DNA of 64,000 bases from Cheilinus undulatus. Taxonomy: Eukaryota > Chordata > Actinopteri > Labriformes > Labridae. Below, in pieces: positions 42,301 through 51,989 of this stretch. The stretch covers positions 33,086,289-33,150,288 of the forward strand of contig NC_054869.1 in assembly GCF_018320785.1 (NCBI RefSeq), given 5' to 3'. Every line of letters starts with the position of its first letter. Position 1 is the stretch's first letter. Made by a program: the position numbers and the translations under genes. The notes under the pieces were generated by a model that made no database searches, was not told where the DNA came from, and worked only from the letters and a program-made list of their open reading frames with translations.

Positions 42301-43324
42301 CTGCCTGGCTAGGCTGATTCTCTACCTCACCCTAAATACAAATATTAAATATATTACACTGTATTTTTATGCATTTACTATTGCATCATCCATTACTGAC
42401 TTTTTTAGCTGTAAGGCTGTTTCTGTGCTCTTTCTGCATCATAAATTATTCACTTCTTTTCCTTTTTTTAACCATAAATAAGGCTCCCTGAATCATCCAA
42501 GCACACTCAGGCTCAGCATATGCAAATACACCTCCCCGGTCAGCAGACATGACCGCATGTGAAGATGGGAAGAGTAGAAGAGGGGGAGGAGAAGCTCCAG
42601 GGTCATCAGAGATGCGACCTCCCCTGCAGGCTCATGTGGCAGCTGTATTTCAGAGCTGAACAATAGTCAGGATGGGTTTATTAATGGCAGCCAGTAGCAG
42701 ATATAGTAATCACGAGGGGTGCTGATGCAACATTGACAATTACCAGTGGCTGATAATAATTCAGCAGAGTAGAAGAGGGATGGATGCTGCTGTTTGAGGG
42801 GCATGTTGGCTGCACGCCGGCCTGCTCCACATATGCGTCTAAATATGAAACCTTACCCCTCCTCCTCCTCCTCCTCCTCCTCCTGTCAGTCTGCTGATCA
42901 TAGCTCAGCCTGTGATGGCATGGCTGCCCTAAGAGCATCTTGCGTTTATTAAACATACAGGCACATCGATTTAAGAGCGAAAATGTGCGAACTGAAACGC
43001 AAATACTGTAGCTGATGCATCCTGGAGTACTAGACGATTCCCTCAGTGGACAGCATTAGAAGTGTACCCACAAAAACGTTAAAAAGCAGAAAAATAAACA
43101 TTAAATGGGTGTCTCTTACCTCTGTGCTCTCATCTATTGGCCATCACGGGATGGATGAGGAGAAGGCGCAGGTGCAGGGATGCAGAGCGACGCCCAGGGA
43201 CAGAGAAACATGGAGCAGTCATTGCATCGATTCTCCATCAGTACATGGCTGTAAATAAAATCCAGAAACCACGCTCACCTGTTTTTACCGGGATCCGGCT
43301 CTTGTACCTGATGTTGCTCGTCAT
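18307..43324 (-). CDS. septin5: SEPT5 (septin 5), filament-forming GTPase
   Basis: Shared coding exons: 25706-25616, 25369-25283, 24298-24175, 24065-23931, 23745-23628, 23528-23427, 22318-22222, 22121-21986, 21829-21727 and 18369-18307 (stop 18309-18307). Two alternative starts join them. The 28705-28631 exon gives 376 aa. The 43324-43279 exon plus a predicted 14-nt exon 43133-43120 gives 371 aa. Every junction keeps frame. Motifs: polybasic [10 protein letters not shown]-loop [20 protein letters not shown], septin unique element [13 protein letters not shown], and a C-terminal coiled coil [13 protein letters not shown]. The segment [11 protein letters not shown] before the coiled coil is diagnostic of SEPT5. 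Septin 5 assembles hetero-oligomers and restrains exocytosis in neurons and platelets. Oddities: the P-loop has Met where the family has Leu, and FIPPF replaces FISPF. GP1BB follows downstream as in mammals. Confidence 0.95.
18775..18955. mobile_element. Terminus of a Tc1-like transposon
   Basis: The sequence beginning 'tacagtgctgtgaaaagaat' and containing 'gtcagacttaaatgtttcag' and 'gacaaagacaacctgagtaaa' is the terminal region of a common fish Tc1-like family. It matches the family of the fragment at 20380-20600; together they may be one element split by later insertions. It lies in the last SEPT5 intron. Confidence 0.75.
19345..19545 (-). repeat. tRNA-derived SINE copy with intact Pol III boxes
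   Basis: On the minus strand the head reads ggtggcctagtggttaaagg (box A, near 19508-19527) and then cgggttcgaatccagcc (perfect box B, near 19470-19486). The body ends in a 'tttattagataga..gggacagt' region when read on the plus strand. It is the best preserved of the family in this window. It sits between two Tc1 fragments in the last SEPT5 intron. Confidence 0.8.
20380..20600 (+). mobile_element. Tc1-like transposase N-terminal fragment
   Basis: Plus-strand text 'gaagaaattcaagaacaggt', 'gagaaacaaagtcattgaca', 'atctatcagtctggaaagg' and 'agccattatccacaaatgga' reads as the DNA-binding domain of a fish Tc1 transposase ([21 protein letters not shown], then a frameshift). The rest is missing. Lies in the last SEPT5 intron. 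Confidence 0.8.
22625..22808 (-). repeat. tRNA-derived SINE copy
   Basis: Same family as 19345-19545: 'tttttgtgcctttatttggc', 'gggggagagacatgcgggaaag' and, near 22781-22797, 'cctaatcactaggccatctg' (box A region, reverse orientation). Box B is mutated. Lies in the SEPT5 intron between 22319 and 23426. Confidence 0.75.
23030..23130 (+). repeat. Fragment of the GTTTGCATG-core teleost repeat
   Basis: Contains 'gcagttacctcacagcaggaag' and 'gaggagtttgcatgtt', as in the copy at 3708-3890. Short and degenerate. Confidence 0.5.
25875..27310 (+). mobile_element. Nearly full-length but inactivated Tc1-like transposon
   Basis: Terminal inverted repeats: tacactatatggacagaagt at 25875 and, in reverse, tatactatatcggacaaaag-like text ending about 27310. 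The plus strand encodes a degraded transposase. It starts near 26001 ([14 protein letters not shown]..). The DDE-domain end, with [10 protein letters not shown] (second Asp) and [11 protein letters not shown] (Glu), lies at 26709-26846. Frameshifts and stops lie between. A palindromic element is inserted near 26884-27143, splitting the 3' part. The whole lies in the first shared SEPT5 intron. Confidence 0.9.
26888..27077. repeat. Long near-perfect palindrome with hammerhead-like core
   Basis: The left arm 26888-26969 and right arm 26998-27077 are inverted copies with few differences; the loop is 28 bases. The loop and right arm hold CTGACGA (26981-26987). A 5-bp hairpin GAGCA/TGCTC with a GCAG loop follows (26989-27002), then AAAACGTC (27003-27010). 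This order recalls a minimal hammerhead ribozyme (CUGANGA, stem II, GAAAC-GUC) with the essential G changed to A. Such motifs are known from Penelope-like retroelements. The ribozyme link is a hypothesis. Confidence 0.7.
28631..28705 (-). CDS. septin5: SEPT5 alternative first coding exon (short-form N-terminus)
   Basis: ATG at 28705-28703, 25 codons ([20 protein letters not shown]..), then donor CAGAAG|gtaaaa at 28631/28630. It splices in phase 0 to the exon starting at 25706. The MD....LVE.LL.PR pattern matches the N-terminus of a known mammalian SEPT5 isoform. The frame stays open upstream to 29083, with an earlier ATG. I chose 28705 because homology starts there and -3 is G. A promoter of its own is implied upstream, about 28.7-29.1 kb. 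Confidence 0.85.
30150..30335 (-). repeat. tRNA-derived SINE copy, degenerate
   Basis: 'tttacctttattagagagat', 'gacagtagacaaagctgg' and 'aactaaccactaggacatct' follow the order of the SINE at 19345-19545. Box B is not preserved. It lies between the two SEPT5 first exons. Confidence 0.65.
30360..30710 (+). mobile_element. Fragment related to the 9-bp-duplication transposon family
   Basis: 'cagatccatcttgtaaagct', 'atgcctgggctgagaatgac' and 'cagaccaatagcg' align with 13030-13110 of copy 2 ('aaatccatcttgcaaagctc', 'tggcccggttagaaagtgac', 'aggaccaatcagc'). It extends into sequence absent from copies 1 and 2, so it may come from a longer family member. Termini are not clear. Confidence 0.5.
32446..32500 (+). 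repeat. Pentanucleotide array, 3 x CCTAT then 8 x CCTGT
   Basis: Eleven uninterrupted 5-bp units with a clean switch from CCTAT to CCTGT at 32460/32461. It follows 'gaataaataaaggcttgaat' (about 32409-32428), which looks like the 3' end of a LINE or SINE, so the array probably grew from a retroelement tail. It lies between the two SEPT5 first exons. Confidence 0.9.
33360..33560 (-). repeat. tRNA-derived SINE copy, degenerate
   Basis: 'tggatagagtcagaaactgg', 'gaatgacatgtaggaaaaga' and 'gccgcaggccagatttaaac' match the SINE family order. The box A side is disrupted near 33500-33550. Confidence 0.65.
36041..36230 (-). mobile_element. LINE 3'-end fragment with ATTCTG-type tail
   Basis: 'cagaatcagaatcagaatct' followed by 'ctttattgtcccgtgaaggg' is the reverse complement of a LINE 3' end and its short tandem tail, seen very often in fish genomes. 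It is inserted inside the hAT element 35454-36678. No coding part remains. Confidence 0.65.
36235..36567 (+). mobile_element. Internally deleted Tc1-like remnant
   Basis: 'caattgggggagaagggcct', 'gagctccagagatcctgtgt' and 'ccagaaggacaaccattgct' are the middle of a fish Tc1 transposase gene. The text jumps near 36420 to the 3' end ('aataaatttgcaaaaaattc', 'ctgactactttctgaatgca'). It is the same family as 14888-15866. Confidence 0.75.
36690..42850. other. Distal SEPT5 intron with no recognised gene
   Basis: Lies between the two SEPT5 first exons, after the hAT element. Open frames are short and without domain features. I saw no other clear repeat or RNA gene in these 6 kb, so it is a reasonable place for regulatory elements, but none can be named. 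Confidence 0.5.
42858..42884 (+). repeat. (CTC)n trinucleotide run
   Basis: About nine CTC/CCT units, 240 bases downstream of the predicted SEPT5 micro-exon. It is a simple repeat; on the transcribed strand it reads (GAG)n. Confidence 0.85.
43120..43324 (-). CDS. septin5: SEPT5 distal first exon plus predicted 14-nt micro-exon
   Basis: The first exon has its ATG at 43324-43322 and encodes [15 protein letters not shown] plus one base, then AACAG|gtgagcg at 43279/43278. It resembles the mammalian SEPT5 N-terminus (M-x-x-x-[IL]-R-Y-K-S-[KR]). Phase 1 cannot join the 25706 exon directly. A 14-nt exon at 43133-43120 (ATGAGAGCACAGAG, between aatag and gtaagaga, after a pyrimidine-rich tract) restores the frame and yields ..VKTDESTE|EKQYVGF. 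From memory, the mammalian gene also has a very small second exon here. The first exon is firm; the micro-exon is a prediction. Confidence 0.75.
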
Positions 43325-43570
43325 GTTGACCGCTCTCCTCCTTCGATTATACCGAAGCGACGGCTCACAGATAAGCGCCCCCCTCGCCTCGCCTCCAAAC
43401 CTCGTACAGACACTAGGAGGGAGGGCCGAGCTGAAAGATGAAAGCCCCTCCTCCTCATCATCAACGCCGCAGAGTCAGCCAGTCACACCGCCGAGTTTCC
43501 TCCGAACAGCAGGAGTCGTGTCAGGATGCAGCGAGCGAGGCTTGGCCAAGAAAATCCTCACTCATCAGAA
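43325..43570 (-). promoter_or_regulatory. CpG-rich distal promoter and 5' UTR of SEPT5
   Basis: This block is visibly richer in C, G and CpG than its AT-rich surroundings (for example 'cgaagcgacggctcacag', 'cgcccccctcgcctcgcctc', 'gcagcgagcgaggc'). It lies immediately upstream of the distal start codon. Apparent plus-strand open frames here are shadows caused by the base composition. The transcription start cannot be placed exactly. Confidence 0.65.
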
Positions 43571-43786
43571 TGACTGCTTTGAGTTATGTCTCAAAAATAA
43601 AAAAGTAATAAAAGAAATCTACGCTTATACATTTTACAGATCCAAATATTCAGTCCTATAAATATAGGGCTGTAATACAAATAACTGCAATAAGTAGCAT
43701 AAATTCTACAGAGCCTTTAGGGACATGGTGCTTACGCAAAACTTCCTGGTGCTGAGGAGTTTCCCCATCTCACGTCCCTTTGCGCG

Positions 43787-44215
43787 CTAACAGTTGAAAT
43801 TGCTAGCTCAAAGCTAATGCTAAATGTTTCAAAAATGGCCCAAAACATATTAATTATTCATGTTAAAAACGTGAATCGAACTTTTCTCAAAGATTTGAAA
43901 AAGTAAAAAAGTCACAATAAAGGATTTTAAAACACTACCTTACACAAACTGACCAACGGTTGACCAATATAATCACAAACTGACAAAACCTAAGAGTAAC
44001 GTTTGAAATTACTCTCAAAGCCAATGCTCAATGTTTGAAGGATTACCTTAAACTTCTTAAATATTAATGGTTACAGTTAGGCTTGACTTGTAAAAAGGGA
44101 CATAAAATTATTTAAAATGCTAACATAAACAAACTGACCAACGGTTGAACGAGGTATAGCAAAGTGACAAAACCAATTAACAATAGTCCAATAAAAGATT
44201 AACGATTGAAATAGC
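43787..44215. repeat. Diverged tandem repeat, unit about 190-205 bp
   Basis: Unit 1 (about 43787-43992) opens 'aacagttgaaattgctagct' with 'aagctaatgctaaatgtttc' and closes 'aaactgaccaacggttgacc'. Unit 2 (about 43993-44180) opens 'aacgtttgaaattactctca' with 'aagccaatgctcaatgtttg' and closes 'aaactgaccaacggttgaac'. A partial third unit begins 'aacgattgaaatagctaaag'. It lies between the SEPT2-like gene and the distal SEPT5 promoter. Confidence 0.7.
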
Positions 44216-44482
44216 TAAAGTAACGGTTCTAGTGAAGAAAACTGCAATTTAAAGTATAAACGTAATAGGCCTTTATGGATGAACTATTGAAAAAATATGC
44301 TTTACTTACATGCGTCTAACTCTGTTAGATAAACATCAACTTTAAGAATATATTAATTAAATGCCAGGCAGGGATGCATAAAGGAGCATGTTTCATTAAA
44401 AAGACTTAAAATGCTCCCAACATGTTCAAGATGTTTCAAAGTAACAACAAACTCAGTGTAAACATTTTTTCTCTAAACAGAT

Positions 44483-44488
44483 TTTATT
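44483..44488 (-). terminator. Candidate polyadenylation signal of the SEPT2-like gene
   Basis: TTTATT on the plus strand, AATAAA in the context ctcAATAAAatc on the coding strand, 1.48 kb downstream of the stop codon. A nearer alternative is at 45639-45644 (0.32 kb). Either would leave a short gap to the SEPT5 distal promoter. Confidence 0.4.
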
Positions 44489-45966
44489 GAGAGGAATACA
44501 AAAAAGATCAGCACAAAAAAAAGTTTCTACTGAGAAATGATAGACATGATTAAGACACAAAAATTGTGTATATTTATATAAGTTCAAATGACAAATTTGC
44601 GTAAGGGAGAAAACTAAAATAAAAACAAAAATACCAATGAAAGCACAGTCAGTTTCACTGATGAGGAAAAGTTAGGATGTTCAGTCTGCTGCTCACAGAA
44701 AAGCTGGTGGTGGTTATAACAGTTAAATGTTATAGTAACTGTTTTTAAATGGGAAAAAGCTAAAAAACAATATAACATAAGACAAAACATGTAGTGTACA
44801 AAAATAGTGAACACATTTAACAATATTGAATGAGCACATATGGACACATTTAGTCACCTGACTGAATAGTTTGATTAATTTTCAGTCTGTAGTTTGGCAC
44901 GGACATTAATATCAGCAGCTATTGATAAATACCAAAATATTAACAATATAACCGTTTTAACTAAAACATAAACCTGGTTACTGCCTTTAACAGCCGAGTT
45001 GTATTAGTTTTATTTCTTGCATTAATATGCTTTACAACAAAAAAGCAAAAATAACTAGAATTACAGTGTTGGCAGCGGCTACAAAACAAGGTTACAAAAC
45101 AATGTTTCTCGTTTCATATGATTAGGTGAAATATGTTGCTTTGAAACAAAACAAGGGCAATCTTTTCCCTCCGCTAAGACAACTGATCTAACTAATAAGC
45201 CCACATTATTGACTGTCATAACTTTCATAGCTGTGGCTTTGTCAGACAAAAGCACTGAAGGCACTTAAAGTCTGAAACCATTGTGAGGTTAAAGTGATGT
45301 GCTATTGAGCAAGTCTAAAACTGATGGCAACATAAAAAGCACATTTTATTCTATAAACTAAAAACAGATTACCATTGCCTTAACCTGATAGAAGTATTTA
45401 GGGTATGATTGCATATGACACTAGACTTAAATGATATGTATGACTATACAAATATTTTTGTAAACATGTTAGCAGGATTGAAAACAACCTAGTGCCGTAC
45501 TGTCTTCCAGCTTTGCAGACCATAATTTAATCAACCCCATATTCAATCCCAGTTACTTTTCCAAGTTCATCCTTTTTAAATGTTTTGCCCAGTCTGACTC
45601 ATCTATTCAGTTGCAAACTAGAACATTTACTTTTTATATTTATTTAGATCAAGAATTCCTTTACAAGGGTGACCTGGCCAAGAGGTCAGCAGCACACAGC
45701 AAAATGAGATTCATGTGTGGATTGTGAGTGAGGCGAGCTCCTGAACAGCTGATGGATGGACGTTTGGAGGGAAGAAGAAGAAGAGGAAGAGGTTATTGGT
45801 GATGTGAGGAAACAGACAACATGATCCTGGATGCTTGGACTCCTTTTGAAAATTCATATTGACAGCAGGAAGGGATGGACTCTTAGGAAGACCAGGAGTG
45901 TGTACATGTGTGTATTAGAGTGTGTGTGCAAGTGTGTTAGTGTGCTTCCCTTTAACTCTGACTGTT

Positions 45967-48900
45967 TCACTCGTCTGCTTTCATCTTCATCTGTGCCTGC
46001 ATCTGAGCGATCATCTCTTGCATGCGCCTCAACTACAGAGATAAGAGAGAAAAAAATAAATTTAATGAAGAGTGCCTTCCATTTAAAACACTTGAATTAA
46101 ACATCCTGGGATTTATTTTTGATTCCTCAACTGTAATAAAAATAGTAAACCAGTTTTAATCAATAAAACACAGATCAGTGAGCTAATTACCCACACAAAC
46201 TGCTTCAAAATCTTTTCTGGGAAAAAGTACTGTGTTCCATCATTTTTCAGTATGAAAAGCATGTAATATAAAAATGAAAACACAAATGATTTGGTATTTA
46301 GAGCAATTACAGATTAATTTACTCAGGGGTATATCTGCAGAAAAAACTTATTTAATATACTGTATAATCAGCCCAAGAAGATGACAGTTGAAAGTGTGTT
46401 TGGCAGTCCAACTGAAAGCTTAAGACAGAAATATGCCTTTTATTGTTCCTGTTCTTTAATGAAATGCCCAATTAGCCAATAATGGCTGGCCAGTTGAAAC
46501 AAAATGTCTAAACATTTTTTACAATTTTGAGCTGTAATTAATAAAAACATATTTTTATATATACAAATTTACTTTATAAATGGTTTATTTAGCTTGCAAA
46601 AAGGTATTTGAAGGAGATGCACCATGATGTCATAAGGTCTTAAGATAAACTGAAGAATTGCGCAGAGTTGTACAACATGTCATTTAGCCACGTCTGAAGG
46701 AAAACCACCAGTGAGTAACAGGAGAATCTATGTAGCGACACATGTAGAAGAGAAACCTCATGACGACATTAATGGGTTGTTCACATGGTGGCATCTGGCA
46801 TGTGATTAGTAATGCAAAAACAGCATGGCCATGAACACTAAACACCTGAGGACATCACCAAAATGAATAAATGACTACTGGAAAACAACAACTTGACCCA
46901 GATTTGGGTAGCATAAATTAAAATTAGTGTTCCCTGCTGCATTACTGGAAAATGAACTAAACAAAGGAAAACTGAAACCCTTAACATTAAGAGGCTTACC
47001 ACAGAAGCATACCAGTAATTTATGGGGCATTTACTACATTAAAAAATATGTATGCATTTATAGAAGCAGAGCAGGAGAAAAGTGTTTAAAGATTGATGGG
47101 GTATAAATCAGTTTGAGACAATAACTAATAGTCAAAATATAAATTGATGTTAAAGGGACACAAATAATAGGCCCATTAATAATTGAATTATTTCAAAACT
47201 CATTAAAATAATGAAGATGTGAAGCTTTCATTTCAGGTAGTTAGTTCTTATGTCTCTGTAGCTTCATTTAATGTCTATCGCCATCTTGTGGCCCAGCACA
47301 GAACTTCAAATTATTTATCTTCACTGATGTTTCCAGTCCAAGGAGTGGAGTTTTCTCCTTTTATCAGAAAGAAGCACTATGCAATGTTATTTATTTCAAA
47401 TTTTCATGGATGTACTTTTATCTGTATAAGGTATATATTTTTGTTGCAGGGCAAGACAACCTAACCAGCAGAGCATCTATAAAAAGTATTCACTCCCTTG
47501 GACGTTTTACCCTTTTTAACTATTTATTTTTTTAAACAATCATGGTCAATATAATCTAACTTTTTGACAAAAACAAAAGTCAAAGTGAAAACAGATTTCC
47601 ACAAAGTAATGCGAATTCAACAAAAATATGTAATTTGAAATAACTGATGGCATAAATATTTGCTCTTTTTACATCAGTATTTAGTAGATGCATCTTTGGC
47701 TGCGATCACAGCACTGAGTTTGTGTGGATTGATCTCAATAAGGCATGCACATCTGGGCACTGCAATTTTACTCCATTCTTCTCAGAGCTCAAGCTCTGTC
47801 AGGTTGCACTGGGATCAGGTGTGAACAGCCCTTTCAAGACCAGCCACTAATTCTCAGTTGGATTGAGGTCCGAGCATGACTGGATTCCTATGCTTTGATG
47901 CATTCATTTTACCCTCTACCTTTACAAGCCTTCCAGGACCAGCTGCCAAGAAGCATCCCCACAGCATGATGCTGCCACCACTGTGTTTCACAGCAGGGAT
48001 GGTGAGTTTGTGGTGATTTGCAGTGTTTGGTGTCTGCAGACTATAGTAAAGATTTAATGAGTTTTCTTCAAACACTACTCTCCCATAAAGCTTTGACTGG
48101 TGAAGAACCCAGGCAACAGTTGTTGTATGCAGAATCTATTCCATCTAAGCTGCTTAGCTTGTAACTCCTTCAGAGTAGTAAGCAGGCAAGCAAGCATCAG
48201 AATAGTCATAGGTGTCTTGGTGGGCTCTCTCACTACTGTCCTTCTTGCACGGTCACTCTGTTTTTAAGGTTGGCCTGATCCAGGAAGATTTGCACATGTG
48301 TCATACTCCTTCCATTTCTTGATTATGGATCTAACTGAACTCTGGAGGATGTTCGGTTCCTTTAATTTTTTTTTTTGTATCAGTTCCCTGACTTATACTT
48401 TTTTAATAACATTTTCTCTGAGTTGCTTGGAATGATCTTTTATCTTTATGGTGTAATGGCAGCCAGGAATACTGGATAACCAGTGACTGGACCTTCTAAA
48501 CACAGGTGTCTTTATACTACAGTCACTTGAGACATATTCACTGCACTCAGGTGATCCCATTTCACTAATTGTGAGACTCGGTCTCTGTTGAATTAGGTCA
48601 GTAACTTAAAAGGGTTTGAATATTTATGAAATCATTCATTTCACCTTACACATTTCTGTTTAATTTAAATTACTTTGTAGATGTCTGTTTTAACTTTGAC
48701 ATTAAAGAGTACTTTCTGTAATTTAAAAAAGAAGCCAAATCATATTGACCAAGATTGACTGATAAAATCAAAAAAGAGTTAAACATCCTAGGGGATGGAT
48801 ACTTTTTCTAGGTACTTTTAAATGCTTTAATTTTAGGCTGCTTCCAAATCTTAATGATTTTTTGAAAATGAGAAAGTACAGAATAATTACCACCTCACCC

Positions 48901-51160
48901 TTTTAAAGAAACAAACAGGACCTACAACCCACAACACAACCCACAGTGATAATGACTGTAGTAGAAATAGAGAAATGTACATTTACACTAACACAAACAA
49001 CTATTACCTCCGCCAAGGAGGTTATGTGATTGGCAGGGTTTGTTAGTTAGTTAGTTAGTTTGTTAGCAACTCAAAAAGTTATGGACGGATTTTGATGAAA
49101 TTTTCAGGAAATGTCAGGAATGGCATAAGGAAGAACTGATTAGATTTTGGGACTGATCCAGATCACCATCTGGATCCAGGAATATTTTTTAAGGATTCTG
49201 TACTATTGGGAGATAGGGCTAATGCTGTTCTGCGCTCTCTGAGTGCTTTTCTAGTTTCAGATACCTTATTGATGATGGTTATTGTATTGATTGTATTTAA
49301 AAAATAAATATTTAACTTTAAGATGAACGGATCAGCTTACAACTACCATTGTGCTATTTATCTATTTCTCTATTTACCTTGTAGTTGTTACAAAAAAGCA
49401 AAGCTCTTTCAGGAACATTTCTAAGAAATAATTATTGTTATCAGCTCCTTTCCAGGAAATAAAAGGAAGGTAGGGACCAATAAAGTAAGTTCAAGTACAG
49501 TCTAGGAACAGTCAGTTATTGTGGTCTTTCCTTCACAGCTTTTAAACAAATGGACCACTGACTCTCCAGCTTTGTGTGTGGCTCCCTCACATTTCTGAGG
49601 TCATTCCCACCATAAATCTGGACCAGGACATCCAGGCAGGAAGTAATGCTGTATCCTGGCTCAGTGCATTGTTTACAAACAGCTCTGATTGTGCCCTGCC
49701 CAATAACAGTGATGCACTGCAGCAGCAGGACAAACAGACCAATCAGGAACGACCAAATAACATAAGAACTGCAGTCTCCATGTCATAGAAGATTACTAAT
49801 ACATATGGATGGTAGCAGGATGAAAATAGATAAGACTGTTTCTTAAAGACAGTCACACTGAAGTAGGAAAGATTTCCAGACAGACCTTGGGCTAGAGCAG
49901 CTGGTAAATCAATCAGTATTGTTTAGGGGATAATGTAATGGCATCATGATCAGGTAGGCTGACTTCAGCTTATATGACAATGAACACTTAGAGCCAGAGG
50001 AAGGATGGGATGATAACACCATCTATTAACCATTTTAACTGCACAGAGTGAGATGAAATAAATAGAGTACTTGCCATTCCCTGCGTTTTCTTGATTGGTT
50101 ACAATTTAGTGTAACCAACCTACTTGTGTATTGATAAAATCCCTACATATACATATACTTGTCTGCCATGTTTGTGTGATCTGCATGCTTACAGTATGTT
50201 CTGTCCTGTATTATGTAGTCTTTTTATGTATCAGGATGCCTTTTCTCAGGGCCTTGATTCTACAGCATAGTTTGAATTGAACTGAATTGCACTGAATTGA
50301 ACTGAACCAAACTCAGTTACCTCAGCCTCTTTCTGTAGCAGGATCTGGTCTTTGTCCACCACGTCCTCATCCACAGCCCTGCAGAGAAACAAACACGTAA
50401 TTAGATATTAGGCCTTGCATAAAAAGAGCAGCTCATCTGCTGTTCAAATGTATTAGTACCTGCCCGCTCTCTTCAGCCTCTCGGAGCGGAAGTTCTCATA
50501 GTGCAGATCCTGAGTTACCTCCTGGAGGTCTTGCATGTGGGTCCTGCAAAGAACAAACATGTAAGGCTTTCTTTACCCACTGGGAGGCAGTACTGCTCCA
50601 CTGTGACCTTTTCTTTTATTGGGTTTTTACAAGCAGCTTAATTGGGAAGTTCTGTCAGTGCTTTACAAGACTTTCCTTCTGAAAATCTTTGTACTTAAGG
50701 AGTTTTATTGCCAGAGAGACTCACACAAGCATGGTTCGAAGTTTGAGGAAGTCATTGTGCTCTGGGTTTTCCACTTCAACAACTCCCCAGGGGTAGAGAC
50801 GACCACGAATCTTCTTCCCCTTCACCTCAATCAGCTGATTGGAGCCAATCACAGCAAAGGGAATACTTGCCTGGGAGAGGAAGATTGAGGTTATGGGCCC
50901 CAAGTGAGAAATTAAATCAGTGAAAGTTGACAAATCATGAAAAGAATAAGAAAGAAATAAGTATAAATAGGAAGAAAATGACAGTCCCTTAATAAAAAGA
51001 AAGAAGTATCTGGTTTGGTTGTATGACTTCTGACATTAACTGTGAGTCCCTCTCTCACCTTTAGGACCCTGGTCTGCTCCTTGAACTCTTCATCCTCGTC
51101 AGAGTCAGCATCAGGTAGCTGATAAATTTTGATCCCCTGCTCTGCGATCTCGTCCAGGAT
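45967..51160 (-). CDS. septin2: SEPT2-like septin, last five coding exons
   Basis: Exons 51160-51059, 50870-50725, 50543-50460, 50378-50321 and 46032-45967 (stop 45969-45967) join in frame to 151 aa. The fragment starts [20 protein letters not shown], just after the G4 region. It contains [15 protein letters not shown], the septin unique element [19 protein letters not shown], the helix [18 protein letters not shown], and the coiled coil [20 protein letters not shown]. These agree with SEPT2 rather than SEPT5, SEPT4 or SEPT1. The tail is shorter than in mammalian SEPT2. The P-loop half is absent from the window, so the upstream intron exceeds 12.8 kb. Septin 2 is the central GTPase of septin filaments at the cell cortex and cleavage furrow. 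It could be a SEPT2-group paralog specific to fish. Confidence 0.9.
47477..48822 (-). mobile_element. Tc1-like transposon in the last SEPT2-like intron
   Basis: The termini are inverted: 'ctataaaaagtattcactcc' at the left and 'gggatggatactttttctag' at the right. The minus strand carries transposase pieces, notably [19 protein letters not shown] (about 47938-47994). The plus strand shows characteristic text such as 'gcatctttggctgcgatcac' near 47690. The ORF is broken. Confidence 0.88.
49005..49256 (+). repeat. Teleost 'cctccgccaaggaggttatg' interspersed repeat
   Basis: It begins 'cctccgccaaggaggttatg', contains a (GTTA)n stretch at about 49045-49062, then 'aaaaagttatggacggattt', 'atgaaattttcaggaaatgt' and 'tgatccagatcaccatctgg', and ends 'gcgctctctgagtgcttttc'. 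This order is a widespread fish repeat family. No function is visible. Confidence 0.75.
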
Positions 51161-51989
51161 CTGTGTGGTGGTGACAAGAGAAAGATGGGGTGAGTCAGAA
51201 GGATCATGACCTCAGAGTGACCTCCTGACTAGTCCCACTGCACAGGGATGACTCAACTGCTGACCCCTGCAGAGGGTCAACATGGCTCTCTCAGTCTGCA
51301 CTCGAACAGTCTGGGAAACAATGAACGCAAAACCACATTGTTCAACAACATCCTTTCCTAACCATCAAAGCCAACAAGGTCTCCTTAGAAATAAAATATC
51401 TGTCTATGGGTCAGTGACATGACGTGGATATTTTTGTTTCTGAATGTATTATTTCCATTTGGAAAAAATAATCAGTTAATGCCATATACTGTATCAATTT
51501 GTTCTATGAAATCTACTTTGTTTGAATACTTTTTTTCCAGTATATTTGAATAATATAATTGACTTGTATTTCTTCATCTTAAACCCTAAAATATCAGGTG
51601 GCACAACCATCTAAGTACATGAGCAGATTATTAATGCTATTAAAAAAAAGCCCTTTTAATTTGGAGAGATTCAAATTAGAATACTTTGGCATTATTTTAT
51701 GGTTGAAATCTATGTAATAAAAAGTGTAATCAAAATGTATCACTTTAAAGCTAGTAAGATCACCAGTAAAATTTTGTCCTGGAATTTGAAAATTCTTAAA
51801 TGCTGGTGTGGTGCAACTGTGATCATGGGTATTTTATTTTTAAGTGATAAAAATGAAATGTAGCATATTTTTGCATTTATTTGACTCCTGCTGACACTCA
51901 CAGGCATGCAAAATGGTTTTCTACATTTTTACATCTTTTCAGTCACAGGTGGACCAACACTTTGACTGTCAGGTGGTATGACCAATGTA

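Noticed and set aside
43137-43661. A 174-aa plus-strand open frame with a hydrophobic stretch
   Set aside because: It runs antisense through the CpG-rich SEPT5 distal promoter and first exon. The minus-strand exon has matching homology and a splice donor; the plus frame has neither.
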